Source: Pelomonas sp. Root1217
GTDB taxonomy: Bacteria; Pseudomonadota; Gammaproteobacteria; Burkholderiales; Burkholderiaceae_C
Reading direction: 5' to 3'
Assembly (NCBI RefSeq): GCF_001425705.1
Contig: NZ_LMDC01000028.1
Coordinates: forward strand, 372,946 to 436,945
Length of the DNA stretch: 64,000 nucleotides
Part shown: positions 57,096 through 64,000 of the stretch, one piece after another
Numbering within the stretch: the first letter of the stretch is position 1
Layout: each line of letters starts with the position of its first letter
Notes under the pieces: generated by a model
The model's database searches: none
What the model was told of the DNA's origin: nothing
What the model saw: the letters and a program-made list of their open reading frames with translations, nothing else
Translations under genes and position numbers: made by a program

Positions 57096-57180
57096 GCCCG
57101 GGTGGCGAAATCGGTAGACGCAGGGGACTCAAAATCCCCCGCCGCAAGGTGTGCCGGTTCGAGTCCGGCCCCGGGCACCA
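57096..57180 (+). tRNA. tRNA-Leu, anticodon CAA
   Basis: Acceptor stem GCCCGGG (57096-57102) pairs with CCCGGGC (57170-57176), with CCA encoded at the end. The anticodon arm GGGGA-CTCAAAA-TCCCC gives anticodon CAA (codon UUG). The long variable arm is class II, as for Leu. The T arm GCCGG-TTCGAGT-CCGGC is perfect. It lies in the cysM / rhomboid gap. Confidence 0.95.
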
Positions 57181-57276
57181 GGCGAAACAGCAGCCGGCTT
57201 GTGCTGGCATACTCAAAACGACAAGCACCGGCCCTCCCGGTGCAGGCGCCCTCCTCGGGCGCAAGCCGCGCGATCC

Positions 57277-57858
57277 ATGCCCCCACTGCCTTCAGTCACC
57301 AAGGCCTTCATCCTGGCCTGCGTCGGTGCTTTCTGCTTCTTCTACCTCTTCCCGGGGTGGGCCTATTGGTTCCAGCTCTGGCCGCTGAACTCGGGCTTCT
57401 TCATGCCCTGGCAGCTGTTGAGCTATGCCTTCCAGCATGGCAGCTTCGAGCATCTGCTGTTCAACATGCTGGGCCTTTGGATGTTCGGCGGCGAGCTGGA
57501 GCGCGTCTGGGGCGCGCGGCGCTACACGCAGATGCTGGTAGCCAGCGCACTGAGCGCCGCCATCGTGCAACTGATCTTTACCTGGGTCATCGGTGCCCAG
57601 TCGCCCACCGTCGGGGCCTCCGGCGCGATCTTCGGCCTGCTGCTGTCCTTCGGCATGCTGTTTCCCAACCGCATCATCGTGCCGCTGATCCCGCCGATCC
57701 CGATGAAGGCGAAATACTTCGTCGCCATCTTCGGCGGCCTGGAACTGATCCTGGGTTTCAGCGGCAGCAGCGGCATTGCCCACTTCGCCCACCTGGGCGG
57801 CATGCTGGGTGCCTGGCTGTTGATCCGCCACTGGCGCTCACCGCGGCGGCGTGGCTAG
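57277..57858 (+). CDS. Rhomboid-family intramembrane protease
   Basis: A 193-residue six-helix membrane serine protease. The Ser is in GASGAIFGLLLS and the His in HFAHLGGMLGAWLL. The WR-like loop is reduced, but AFQHGSFEHLLFNMLGLWMFG matches the conserved helix 2. The start at 57277 gives the usual compact length. Its stop overlaps the convergent epimerase stop (57855-57858). The tRNA lies 96 bp upstream. Confidence 0.92.
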   Translation: MPPLPSVTKAFILACVGAFCFFYLFPGWAYWFQLWPLNSGFFMPWQLLSYAFQHGSFEHLLFNMLGLWMFGGELERVWGARRYTQMLVASALSAAIVQLIFTWVIGAQSPTVGASGAIFGLLLSFGMLFPNRIIVPLIPPIPMKAKYFVAIFGGLELILGFSGSSGIAHFAHLGGMLGAWLLIRHWRSPRRRG

Positions 57859-58715
57859 AGGCCTTCTTTCGGGGTTGAGTAGCGCAGGGCCAATCGCAGC
57901 TCGCGCCTGAGACGGGCATTGCTCAACCGGCGCGATTCGCTCCAGAAACTCAGCTGCATGGCGCTCATCCGTTCGGCCGCTTCCGCGCGCGTGATGCGCT
58001 CAGGCCGCGGCAGACCGCCAAGGTCAGCGGCCAGGTCGAAGTACTCGCCCATCAGCAACTGGCTGTCGTCGCAGACATTGACGGCGCGCTGCGGCAGGCC
58101 GCGCAGCAGCGCCAGCAGGCAGGCCTGCGCCAGGTCATCGGCATGGATGTGGTTGGTGTAGACATCGTCCTCCCGTCTCAACACCGGCGTGCCCCGCGCC
58201 AGGCGCTCGCGCGGGTGGCCTCCTTCGCGGTCGCGGGCATAGATGCCTGGGATGCGCAACAGGCTGATGCGCGTACCGTGGCGGCGACCGAAGGCGCGCA
58301 GTTGGGCCTCGGCGTCGACACGTCGGCGCGCGCGATCGGTCGCTGGCTCGAGGGCCCGCGTCTCGTCGATCAAGGCGCCAGCGCAATCGCCGTAGACGCC
58401 GGTCGTGCTCGCATAGACCAGCGCGGCTGGCGGCCGGCGCGCGAGGGCGGTGAGCAGGTTGCGGGTGCGCAGGTCCGCGTCGCCGTCGCGCGCCGGCGGC
58501 GCGAGATGCAGTACGAGGTCTGCCAGGCCGGCAAGGCGTGCGAGCGTCACTGCCTCATCGAGATTTCCAACCAGCGGGACAGCCCCTGCGGCCCTGAGTT
58601 CCGCGGCGCGGCTGGCCCTGGACGTCAGCGCAAACACACGCCAGCGGCCCGCGAGCAGCTTGAGGACGCGCAGGCCGACGTCGCCGCAGCCAATGATGAG
58701 GAGTCTTGGGGTCAA
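57855..58715 (-). CDS. NAD-dependent epimerase/dehydratase-like protein
   Basis: A 286-residue extended-SDR protein: RLLIIGCGDVGLRVLKLLAG begins the Rossmann fold, then VYASTTGVYGDCAGALIDE. Its catalytic Tyr is uncertain: the usual YxxxK is replaced by a region with RARRRVDAEAQLRAFG. This resembles the YeeZ-like group, in which the role is unknown. A TTG at 58715, with GAGG upstream, is the likely start (LTPRLLIIG). It is divergent from the ferredoxin reductase gene. Confidence 0.8.
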   Translation of the reverse strand: MTPRLLIIGCGDVGLRVLKLLAGRWRVFALTSRASRAAELRAAGAVPLVGNLDEAVTLARLAGLADLVLHLAPPARDGDADLRTRNLLTALARRPPAALVYASTTGVYGDCAGALIDETRALEPATDRARRRVDAEAQLRAFGRRHGTRISLLRIPGIYARDREGGHPRERLARGTPVLRREDDVYTNHIHADDLAQACLLALLRGLPQRAVNVCDDSQLLMGEYFDLAADLGGLPRPERITRAEAAERMSAMQLSFWSESRRLSNARLRRELRLALRYSTPKEGL

Positions 58716-58787
58716 ACCGGCCTCGGGCAAAATGGCGCGCAGTCTACGGCCCCGGAATTTCCTGCGGGGCCGCTGTATTTGGAAGCC

Positions 58788-59816
58788 ATGTCCCATCAGA
58801 TCACCATCCAGCCCGCCGGCCGCGTCTACACGACCGAGGGCGACGACACCCTGCTTGCCGCCGCGATCCGCAATGGCGTCGGCCTGCCCTATGGCTGCAA
58901 GGACGGCGCCTGCGGCTCCTGCAAGAGCAAGCTGCTGGAAGGTGCCGTCATCCACGGCAACCACCAGCCCAAGGCGCTGACCGCCGAGGAGGAAGCGGCC
59001 GGGTATGTGCTGACCTGCTGCGCCCGGCCGCAGACCGACTGCACCGTCGAGGCCCGCACGGTGCCCGGCGCCGGCGAGTTCCCGGTGCTGAAGCTGCCCA
59101 GCCGCGTCTCTGCCATATTGCGCCCGGCGCCCGACGTGGCCGTGCTGACGATGCAACTGGCGGCCAACCAGAACTTCCAGTTCCGCGCCGGCCAGTACGT
59201 CGAGTTCATCCTGCGTGACGGCTCGCGCCGCAGCTACTCGATGGCCAATGCGCCGCACAGCCTGCCGGGCCAGATCGAGCTGCACATCCGCCACATGCCT
59301 GGCGGCAAGTTCACCGACCATGTCTTCGGCGCGCTCAAGGAGAAGGACATCCTGCGCATGGAAGGGCCCTTCGGCAGCTTCTTCCTGCGCGAGGACAGCG
59401 ACAAGCCTATCGTGCTGCTGGCCAGCGGCACCGGCTTTGCACCCATCAAGGCCATCATCGAACGCGCCCGCCACATCGAGTCGAGCCGGCCCATGGTGCT
59501 GTACTGGGGTGCGCGCAAGCAGGCCGACCTGTATCTGAACGACTGGGTCACGCAGATCGCCGCCGAGTGGCCGCAACTGACTTATGTGCCTGTCCTGTCC
59601 GAGCCCGACGAGGGCTGGACAGGCCGCACGGGGTTCGTCCACCGTGCCGTCATGGAAGACTTGGCCGACATGACGGGCCATCAGGTCTACGCCTGCGGCG
59701 CGCCCATCGTGGTCGAGTCGGCGCAGCGGGACTTCGTCGCGCAGTGCAACCTGCCGGCGGAAGAGTTCTACGCGGATGCCTTTACCTCCGAGGCGGACAA
59801 ACATGCAAACGCGTAG
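58788..59816 (+). CDS. 2Fe-2S ferredoxin / FAD oxidoreductase (CDP-6-deoxyglucoseen reductase-like)
   Basis: A 342-residue electron-transfer protein: an N-terminal plant-type ferredoxin (YGCKDGACGSCKSKLLEG with the fourth Cys in LTCCARP), then an FAD domain (RSYSMANAPHS) and an NAD domain (LLASGTGFAPIKAIIE; the C-terminal ACGAPIVVESAQRDF). It resembles AscD/Fre enzymes and the reductases of oxygenases. The start at 58788 is the family start (MSHQITIQPAGR). It lies upstream of the 2OG-Fe dioxygenase in the same direction, 39 bp apart. Confidence 0.9.
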   Translation: MSHQITIQPAGRVYTTEGDDTLLAAAIRNGVGLPYGCKDGACGSCKSKLLEGAVIHGNHQPKALTAEEEAAGYVLTCCARPQTDCTVEARTVPGAGEFPVLKLPSRVSAILRPAPDVAVLTMQLAANQNFQFRAGQYVEFILRDGSRRSYSMANAPHSLPGQIELHIRHMPGGKFTDHVFGALKEKDILRMEGPFGSFFLREDSDKPIVLLASGTGFAPIKAIIERARHIESSRPMVLYWGARKQADLYLNDWVTQIAAEWPQLTYVPVLSEPDEGWTGRTGFVHRAVMEDLADMTGHQVYACGAPIVVESAQRDFVAQCNLPAEEFYADAFTSEADKHANA

Positions 59817-59855
59817 CGTGGGCATGTCTGCCATGAGTCGCAACGACAGGCACTG

Positions 59856-60584
59856 ATGTTCGAACCCCCGTGGACCCCTGCTGCTGAGCTGGTCGACGCG
59901 CTCAGACGCGATGGCGAAGCTGTCCTGGCTCCGAGTTCCCTCCCGGTCCTGGGCGTCTCGGCTGAAGAGTTGGCCGCCCTCAAGCCTTGCTGGGACGACC
60001 TACCGCCCGATGGCTACCTGCGCGATGGCGGCCGCTACCGCTTCCGCCGCCACGGTTGCTTCGTGGCCGAAGGTGACACGCTGACTCTTCAGCCCCACCG
60101 CGCCCACTGGCAGCCGCTGGACTACAACGCGCTGCACGGCGGCATCCAGCGCTGGTATGTGCCGCTGGCCCAGGAGATGGCCGCCGCGCCCGCCTGGACG
60201 GCCTTGCTGCTGGGCCTGGCCCGCACTGCGTCGGCGCTGAAGGGTGAGCAGCCCTGGTTCATCGAGGCCCACCCCTTTCGCATCGACACCAGCGACGGCA
60301 TCGGCCGGCCGACACCCGAGGGCGCGCACCGCGACGGCGTCGACCTCGTGGCCGTGCTGCTTGTGGACCGCCATGCGATCAAGGGCGGCGAGTCGCGGGT
60401 CTTCGACGCCAACGGCCCGGCCGGGCAACGCTTCACGATGACGCGGCCCTGGACGACGCTGCTGCTGGACGATGCCCGCGTGATCCACGAAACCACGCCT
60501 ATCCAGCCTTTGGTGGCTGGCGAACGCGGCTGGCGCGACACGCTGGTCCTGACCCTGCGTAGCGGCGGCTTCCAAGGTCCCTAG
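59856..60584 (+). CDS. 2-oxoglutarate/Fe(II) dioxygenase family protein
   Basis: A 242-residue protein with the facial triad His-x-Asp in EGAHRDGVDLVAVLL and distal His in DARVIHETTPI. The following Arg in GERGWRDTLVLTLR may bind 2-oxoglutarate. It fits the 2OG-Fe dioxygenase family (PF10014) that includes amino-acid hydroxylases such as the isoleucine dioxygenase of Bacillus; the substrate is not known. It stops 4 bp into the convergent kinase gene. Confidence 0.82.
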   Translation: MFEPPWTPAAELVDALRRDGEAVLAPSSLPVLGVSAEELAALKPCWDDLPPDGYLRDGGRYRFRRHGCFVAEGDTLTLQPHRAHWQPLDYNALHGGIQRWYVPLAQEMAAAPAWTALLLGLARTASALKGEQPWFIEAHPFRIDTSDGIGRPTPEGAHRDGVDLVAVLLVDRHAIKGGESRVFDANGPAGQRFTMTRPWTTLLLDDARVIHETTPIQPLVAGERGWRDTLVLTLRSGGFQGP

Positions 60585-62296
60585 GCCACAGCCAGCAGCT
60601 GCCCCACGGCCTGTACCAGCAGGCGGTCGCTGACCGGCTTGTGCAGCACCGCCAACCCGCTGCGAGACAGCTGGGCCAGGCGATCCGGCGCGGTATCGCC
60701 GGTGATGATGATTGCCGGCGCCTCGCAGCCCTCGGCGCGCAGGGCGGCGATCAATTCCGCACCGGTGCGGTCGTCGCCCAGGCGGTGGTCGGCAAGCACA
60801 ATGTCCGGCACGACGCCGCCACGCCATTGCGCCAGCGCCTCGTCCATCGTCGATGCCGTGTGCGCAATCCAGCCCCTGGCTTCCAAGCGTGCCCTGAGTG
60901 CTTGCCGGACTTCCGCATCGTCATCGACGACGAGGAAGTTCAGCTCGGCCGGCAGGTCGTCCTGCTGCACATGGACCGGCGCCGCTGCCAAGGCCGGCCG
61001 GTCATCGGCGCCGGAAAGCTCGAATTCAAAGCGGCTGCCCTGTCCCGGCATGCTGCTCAGTCGCAGTGCACTGCCCAGGCGTTCGGCATGGCGCCGGGCG
61101 ATGGACAGCCCCAGGCCCACGCCCTTCTCGCTGGCGCGCGCCGCATTGCCAATCTGGAAGAAGTCATCGAAGACGTGGCTCTGGTCGGCGGGCGCGATGC
61201 CGACACCGGTATCGCTGACGCTGACCCGCCAACGGCCTGGTGTCGCGGCTTCGACCGCCAGCGTCACCGCGCCAGCAGGCGTGAACTTGATCGCATTGGC
61301 CACCAGGTTGTCGAGGATGCGTCGCAGGGTGGGCTCGTCGCCCAGGCCCAAGGCCTCGGGCGATTCGACCCGGATGCTCAGCCCCTGCTGACGGGCCTGC
61401 GGAGCCCAGGCGTCGGCCGTCTGCCGCAACAACTCGCCCAGATCGACGGTGCTCAGCGGCAACGGCGCCTCGCGCGCTTCCAGCCGCGAGATTTCCAGGT
61501 ACTGCGCCAGCAGCGGGTCGGCGCGTGCCATCGCCCGGGCGATGCCCTCGCCGATCTGCTTCAGCCCCTCGTGACCCAGCAGCCGAGCATGCTCCTCCAC
61601 CGCTTCGCCGTACCAGCGCATCGCGGCAACGGGTTGGCGCAGGTCGTGGCTGGCCGCGGCGAAGAAGCGCCCCCGCGCCACGATCGCCTCTTCGGCGCGG
61701 TCGCGTTCCACGCGCAGTTGCTCAGCCCAGGTCATCTCACGAGCTAGCACGGCGCCGTAGTCCCGGACATAGGAGCGCAGCACGACGAAAAACATGGCCA
61801 GCAGCAGCGCGATCGCGACACCTTCGACATCGGCGCGCGCCAGCCAGACGCCGCCAAAGGCGAGGAACAGCGGTGCCGCCCAGACGTCGTAGAGGTGCAT
61901 CAGGCCCGCCAGATTGGGCGCGCCGCCCACCGTGAGACCCAGCATGATCATGGTGATCAGGTAGAGGCCTTGCGCGTCATGGCCGAGCAGCGTCAGCAGC
62001 ACCGGAACCGGGCGCAGCAGGCCGATGACCACCAGCCAGTTGAACGCAATGCGGCTGACCCGCTGCGCTTCCTCTTCGGTGACGGCGGACAGCCTGGGCA
62101 ACTGCCAGCTGCGTGCGAGGTTGACGCCTGTCATGACCACGAACCAGGCGGCCGCGGCAGTCTCCAGGCCATCGCGCCACAACGCCCACGCCACGAGGGC
62201 ATGTGCAAGTGTGATGGGCCACTGCGCGCGCAGCACCTGCGAGCGCGCCATGACCAGCCGGCGCGCCAGGGCCGACTGCGCTGTTTCCGGCGTCAT
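60581..62296 (-). CDS. Hybrid sensor histidine kinase / receiver protein
   Basis: A 571-residue inner-membrane kinase: an N-terminal block of several membrane helices (about 25-190), HisKA (ARGRFFAAASHDLRQPVAAM), HATPase (DNLVANAIKFTP, SDTGVGIAP, KGVGLGLSIARRHAE) and a C-terminal receiver (LNFLVVDDDAEVRQ; phospho-Asp in IVLADHRLGDD; Lys in VLHKPVSD). It lies downstream of a LuxR-type regulator and overlaps it by 4 bp, so the two form a cognate pair. The signal is not known; the short loops suggest sensing in the membrane. Confidence 0.93.
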   Translation of the reverse strand: MTPETAQSALARRLVMARSQVLRAQWPITLAHALVAWALWRDGLETAAAAWFVVMTGVNLARSWQLPRLSAVTEEEAQRVSRIAFNWLVVIGLLRPVPVLLTLLGHDAQGLYLITMIMLGLTVGGAPNLAGLMHLYDVWAAPLFLAFGGVWLARADVEGVAIALLLAMFFVVLRSYVRDYGAVLAREMTWAEQLRVERDRAEEAIVARGRFFAAASHDLRQPVAAMRWYGEAVEEHARLLGHEGLKQIGEGIARAMARADPLLAQYLEISRLEAREAPLPLSTVDLGELLRQTADAWAPQARQQGLSIRVESPEALGLGDEPTLRRILDNLVANAIKFTPAGAVTLAVEAATPGRWRVSVSDTGVGIAPADQSHVFDDFFQIGNAARASEKGVGLGLSIARRHAERLGSALRLSSMPGQGSRFEFELSGADDRPALAAAPVHVQQDDLPAELNFLVVDDDAEVRQALRARLEARGWIAHTASTMDEALAQWRGGVVPDIVLADHRLGDDRTGAELIAALRAEGCEAPAIIITGDTAPDRLAQLSRSGLAVLHKPVSDRLLVQAVGQLLAVA

Positions 62297-62976
62297 GCCT
62301 GGCTGCCGCCGACGACGCGGAAAACGGCTTCGCCGCGCCGCTGGGCCCCCACGGCCGCCAGCACACCGCGCACATGGGTGTGCACGGTATTGACGCCGAT
62401 GTCCAGTTCGCGAGCGATCTCCTTGTTGCTCGCTCCGCGCAACATGATGCGAAACACCTCCGCCTGGCGCTCGGTAAGCGCGGGGAAACGCTGTTGCAAG
62501 GCTGCGGCGTCGTCGGGCGAAAGAGCCACCTCCGCCGTCGGCCTCGCCACCACGCGCGCGCGCTGCTGCAAGGCCCTGTCCAGCAGGAAGACGCCGCCGC
62601 CCATAGCAATCCGGATCGCCTCGATCAGCGTGGCGCCGCTCGCGCGCTTGGGCACGAAGCCCGCCAAGCCCAGCTCGAACACCCGCTGTGGCCAGGGCGT
62701 CGGGTCGCCGCCCGATACGACAAGGATGGGCGCCCGGGATCCAGTCGCGCGCAAGGCATCGATCACCGCCCGGCCGTCGTGCTGGCGGCCATCCGCACCG
62801 GTCAGATGCCAGTCCAGCAGGATCAACTCATAGGGCAGGTTCGTGGCCAGTTCGACGGCCACCGCCAGTTCACTGCTCTTGTCCAGGCTGAGATCGGGCA
62901 TGCTGACCTGGAGAAAAGCCTCTAGTCCTTCCAGCACCAGGTCCTCGTCATCAATTAACAGAGCCCGCACATCCAC
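62293..62976 (-). CDS. NarL/LuxR-type response regulator
   Basis: A 227-residue regulator: a receiver with acidic pocket LLIDDED and phospho-Asp in LILLDWHLTG, and a C-terminal LuxR helix-turn-helix (LTERQAEVFRIMLRGASNKEIARELDIGVNTVHTHVRGVL). It starts with GTG (62976) with AGAGAGG upstream. It is first in the pair with the hybrid kinase. Other regulated genes are not visible. Confidence 0.92.
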   Translation of the reverse strand: MDVRALLIDDEDLVLEGLEAFLQVSMPDLSLDKSSELAVAVELATNLPYELILLDWHLTGADGRQHDGRAVIDALRATGSRAPILVVSGGDPTPWPQRVFELGLAGFVPKRASGATLIEAIRIAMGGGVFLLDRALQQRARVVARPTAEVALSPDDAAALQQRFPALTERQAEVFRIMLRGASNKEIARELDIGVNTVHTHVRGVLAAVGAQRRGEAVFRVVGGSQA

Positions 62977-63026
62977 CCCTCTCTATGGCGCTGTCATCCG
63001 CGCTTATGTCATCTCAGGTGCGAAGG

Positions 63027-63054
63027 TTAACCGTGCCGGGCGGTCCACTAAGAT
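63027..63054 (+). promoter_or_regulatory. Possible promoter of the leucine dehydrogenase gene
   Basis: TTAACC (63027-63032) and TAAGAT (63049-63054) are 16 bp apart and lie 65 bp upstream of the ATG at 63119. The match to sigma-70 consensus is moderate. Confidence 0.35.
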
Positions 63055-63118
63055 TGACCCCGGCCTCGCCAAAAGCGCGGCCATCCCTCCCCACTGCCGC
63101 GCCAAAAGCGCCCACCGC

Positions 63119-64000
63119 ATGAACCCGACCTCCCTCTTCGGCCTGCCCGAACAGTCCCCGCATGAGCGCGTGCTGCTCGCCACCGACCCGGCCACCGGCC
63201 TCAAGGCCATCCTGGCCGTGCACAGCACCGCCCGCGGTCCCGCCTTCGGTGGCTGCCGCCTGTGGCACTACGAGTCCGAAGCCGCCGCGCTGAACGACGC
63301 GCTGCGCCTGTCCCAGGGCATGAGCCTGAAGAACGCGCTGGCCGATCTGCCCTTCGGCGGCGGCAAGGCCGTCATCCTGAAGCCCGAGGGCGCCTTCGAC
63401 CGCCCTGCCCTGTTCGCCGCCTTCGGCCGTGCCGTGCAGTCGCTGGCCGGCGCCTACATCACCGCCGAGGACGTCGGCACGACGACCGCCGACATGCGCG
63501 GCATGCAGGCCGTGACGCCCTATGTGAGCGGCATCCCGCGCGAAGGCGCCTTCGGTGGCGATCCGAGTCCCAAGACCGCCTGGGGCGTGTTCGTCTCCAT
63601 CCGGGCCGGCGCCCGTCTCGTGCTGGGCCGCTCCTCGCTGGACGGCGTGCGCGTCGCGCTGCAGGGCTTGGGCGCTGTCGGCTGGCATCTGGCCGAGTTC
63701 CTGCACAAGGCCGGCGCCAAGCTGGTCGTGGCTGACGTGGACGTGGCCAAGGTCGAGCGCGCCGTCGCGCAGTTCGGCGCCACCGCCGCCAGCGTGGCGG
63801 ACATCCTGGCTGCCGATGTCGACGTGCTGGCCCCCTGCGCGCTGGGCGCCTCGCTGAACGAGAAGACGGTGCCGACGCTGCGTGCCAAGCTGATCGCCGG
63901 CGCAGCCAACAACCAGCTCGCCACGCCGGATGACGGCGACGCGCTGCAGCGCCGCGGCATCTGCTATCTGCCTGACTACCTGGTCAATGCCGGCGGCATC
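63119..64000 (+). CDS. Leucine/valine dehydrogenase (partial, 3' end outside window)
   Basis: The first 294 codons of a Glu/Leu/Phe/Val dehydrogenase. The catalytic Lys is in SLKNALADLPFGGGKAVI, and the Asp in YITAEDVGTTTADM. The NAD domain starts VRVALQGLGAVGWHLAEFL; the window ends in NAGGI, close to the family's C-terminal third. It would deaminate branched-chain amino acids to 2-oxo acids. The start at 63119 has no strong ribosome site but begins where family members do. Confidence 0.93.
   Translation, partial: MNPTSLFGLPEQSPHERVLLATDPATGLKAILAVHSTARGPAFGGCRLWHYESEAAALNDALRLSQGMSLKNALADLPFGGGKAVILKPEGAFDRPALFAAFGRAVQSLAGAYITAEDVGTTTADMRGMQAVTPYVSGIPREGAFGGDPSPKTAWGVFVSIRAGARLVLGRSSLDGVRVALQGLGAVGWHLAEFLHKAGAKLVVADVDVAKVERAVAQFGATAASVADILAADVDVLAPCALGASLNEKTVPTLRAKLIAGAANNQLATPDDGDALQRRGICYLPDYLVNAGGI

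Noticed and set aside
57181..57276. Integration site or island at tRNA-Leu
   Set aside because: tRNA genes are common attachment sites, but no integrase, direct repeat of the tRNA 3' end or foreign-looking gene is present downstream.

Overview
The window is high-GC, densely coded bacterial chromosome from a betaproteobacterium, most likely Burkholderiales of the Roseateles/Rubrivivax/Mitsuaria kind. The evidence is the divergent mdh / gntR-sdhCDAB-sdhE-gltA block, an acnB-type aconitase close by, a cyo quinol oxidase, a PEP-CTERM exported protein and KAS III, DUF3422 and CoA-ester lyase proteins typical of that order. The genus is an inference from gene content and order only. No phage, insertion sequence, rRNA or CRISPR array was seen.

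Layout. 1-3744 (-): cyoABC quinol oxidase, with a palindrome-rich regulatory region shared with a divergent MFS symporter (3859-5190). 5261-6765 (+): a GST / ArsR / SRPBCC operon behind a strong inverted repeat. 6762-13475 (-): purL, a small unknown protein, an amidohydrolase and ribokinase. 13548-18441 (-): gltA, sdhE, sdhB, sdhA, sdhD, sdhC, then a HutC-type GntR regulator; mdh is divergent. 20498-28939: an accessory block of universal stress protein, quinone-reductase-like flavoprotein, P-type ATPase, cytochrome c lipoprotein, DksA-like protein, MgtC/DUF4010 protein and chemoreceptor. Its intergenic regions carry FNR/ANR-like palindromes. 29089-34244 (+) resumes TCA-type genes (CoA-ester lyase, acnB), interrupted by a small vapBC-type module with its own promoter and operator.

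34311-50221 is mixed: an ECF sigma factor overlapping a membrane protein with ankyrin repeats, two lipoproteins or secreted proteins, an isolated mini flagellar-rod protein, a PAS plus degenerate GGDEF protein, a lipase-like membrane protein, exonuclease I, an outer-membrane barrel, a KAS III-like enzyme, DUF3422, GMP reductase followed by degenerate copies of its own 3' end, a PEP-CTERM protein, an amidase remnant, and a Spy-like / ferredoxin / two-component operon. 50482-64000 holds valS, a dehydrogenase-like protein with altered catalytic residues, galU followed by a tandem hairpin repeat, tusA-like, nudix, cysM, tRNA-Leu(CAA), rhomboid, an epimerase-like protein, a ferredoxin reductase, a 2OG-Fe dioxygenase, a hybrid two-component system and the 5' part of a leucine dehydrogenase gene.

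The core theme is aerobic respiration and the TCA cycle (cyo, sdh, gltA, mdh, acnB). Low-oxygen and stress functions have apparently been inserted between mdh and the CoA-ester lyase. The FNR-like sites at cyo, at usp and between dksA-like and mgtC-like would tie the oxidase and this accessory block to one oxygen-responsive circuit. That link is inferred from motif spacing, not demonstrated.
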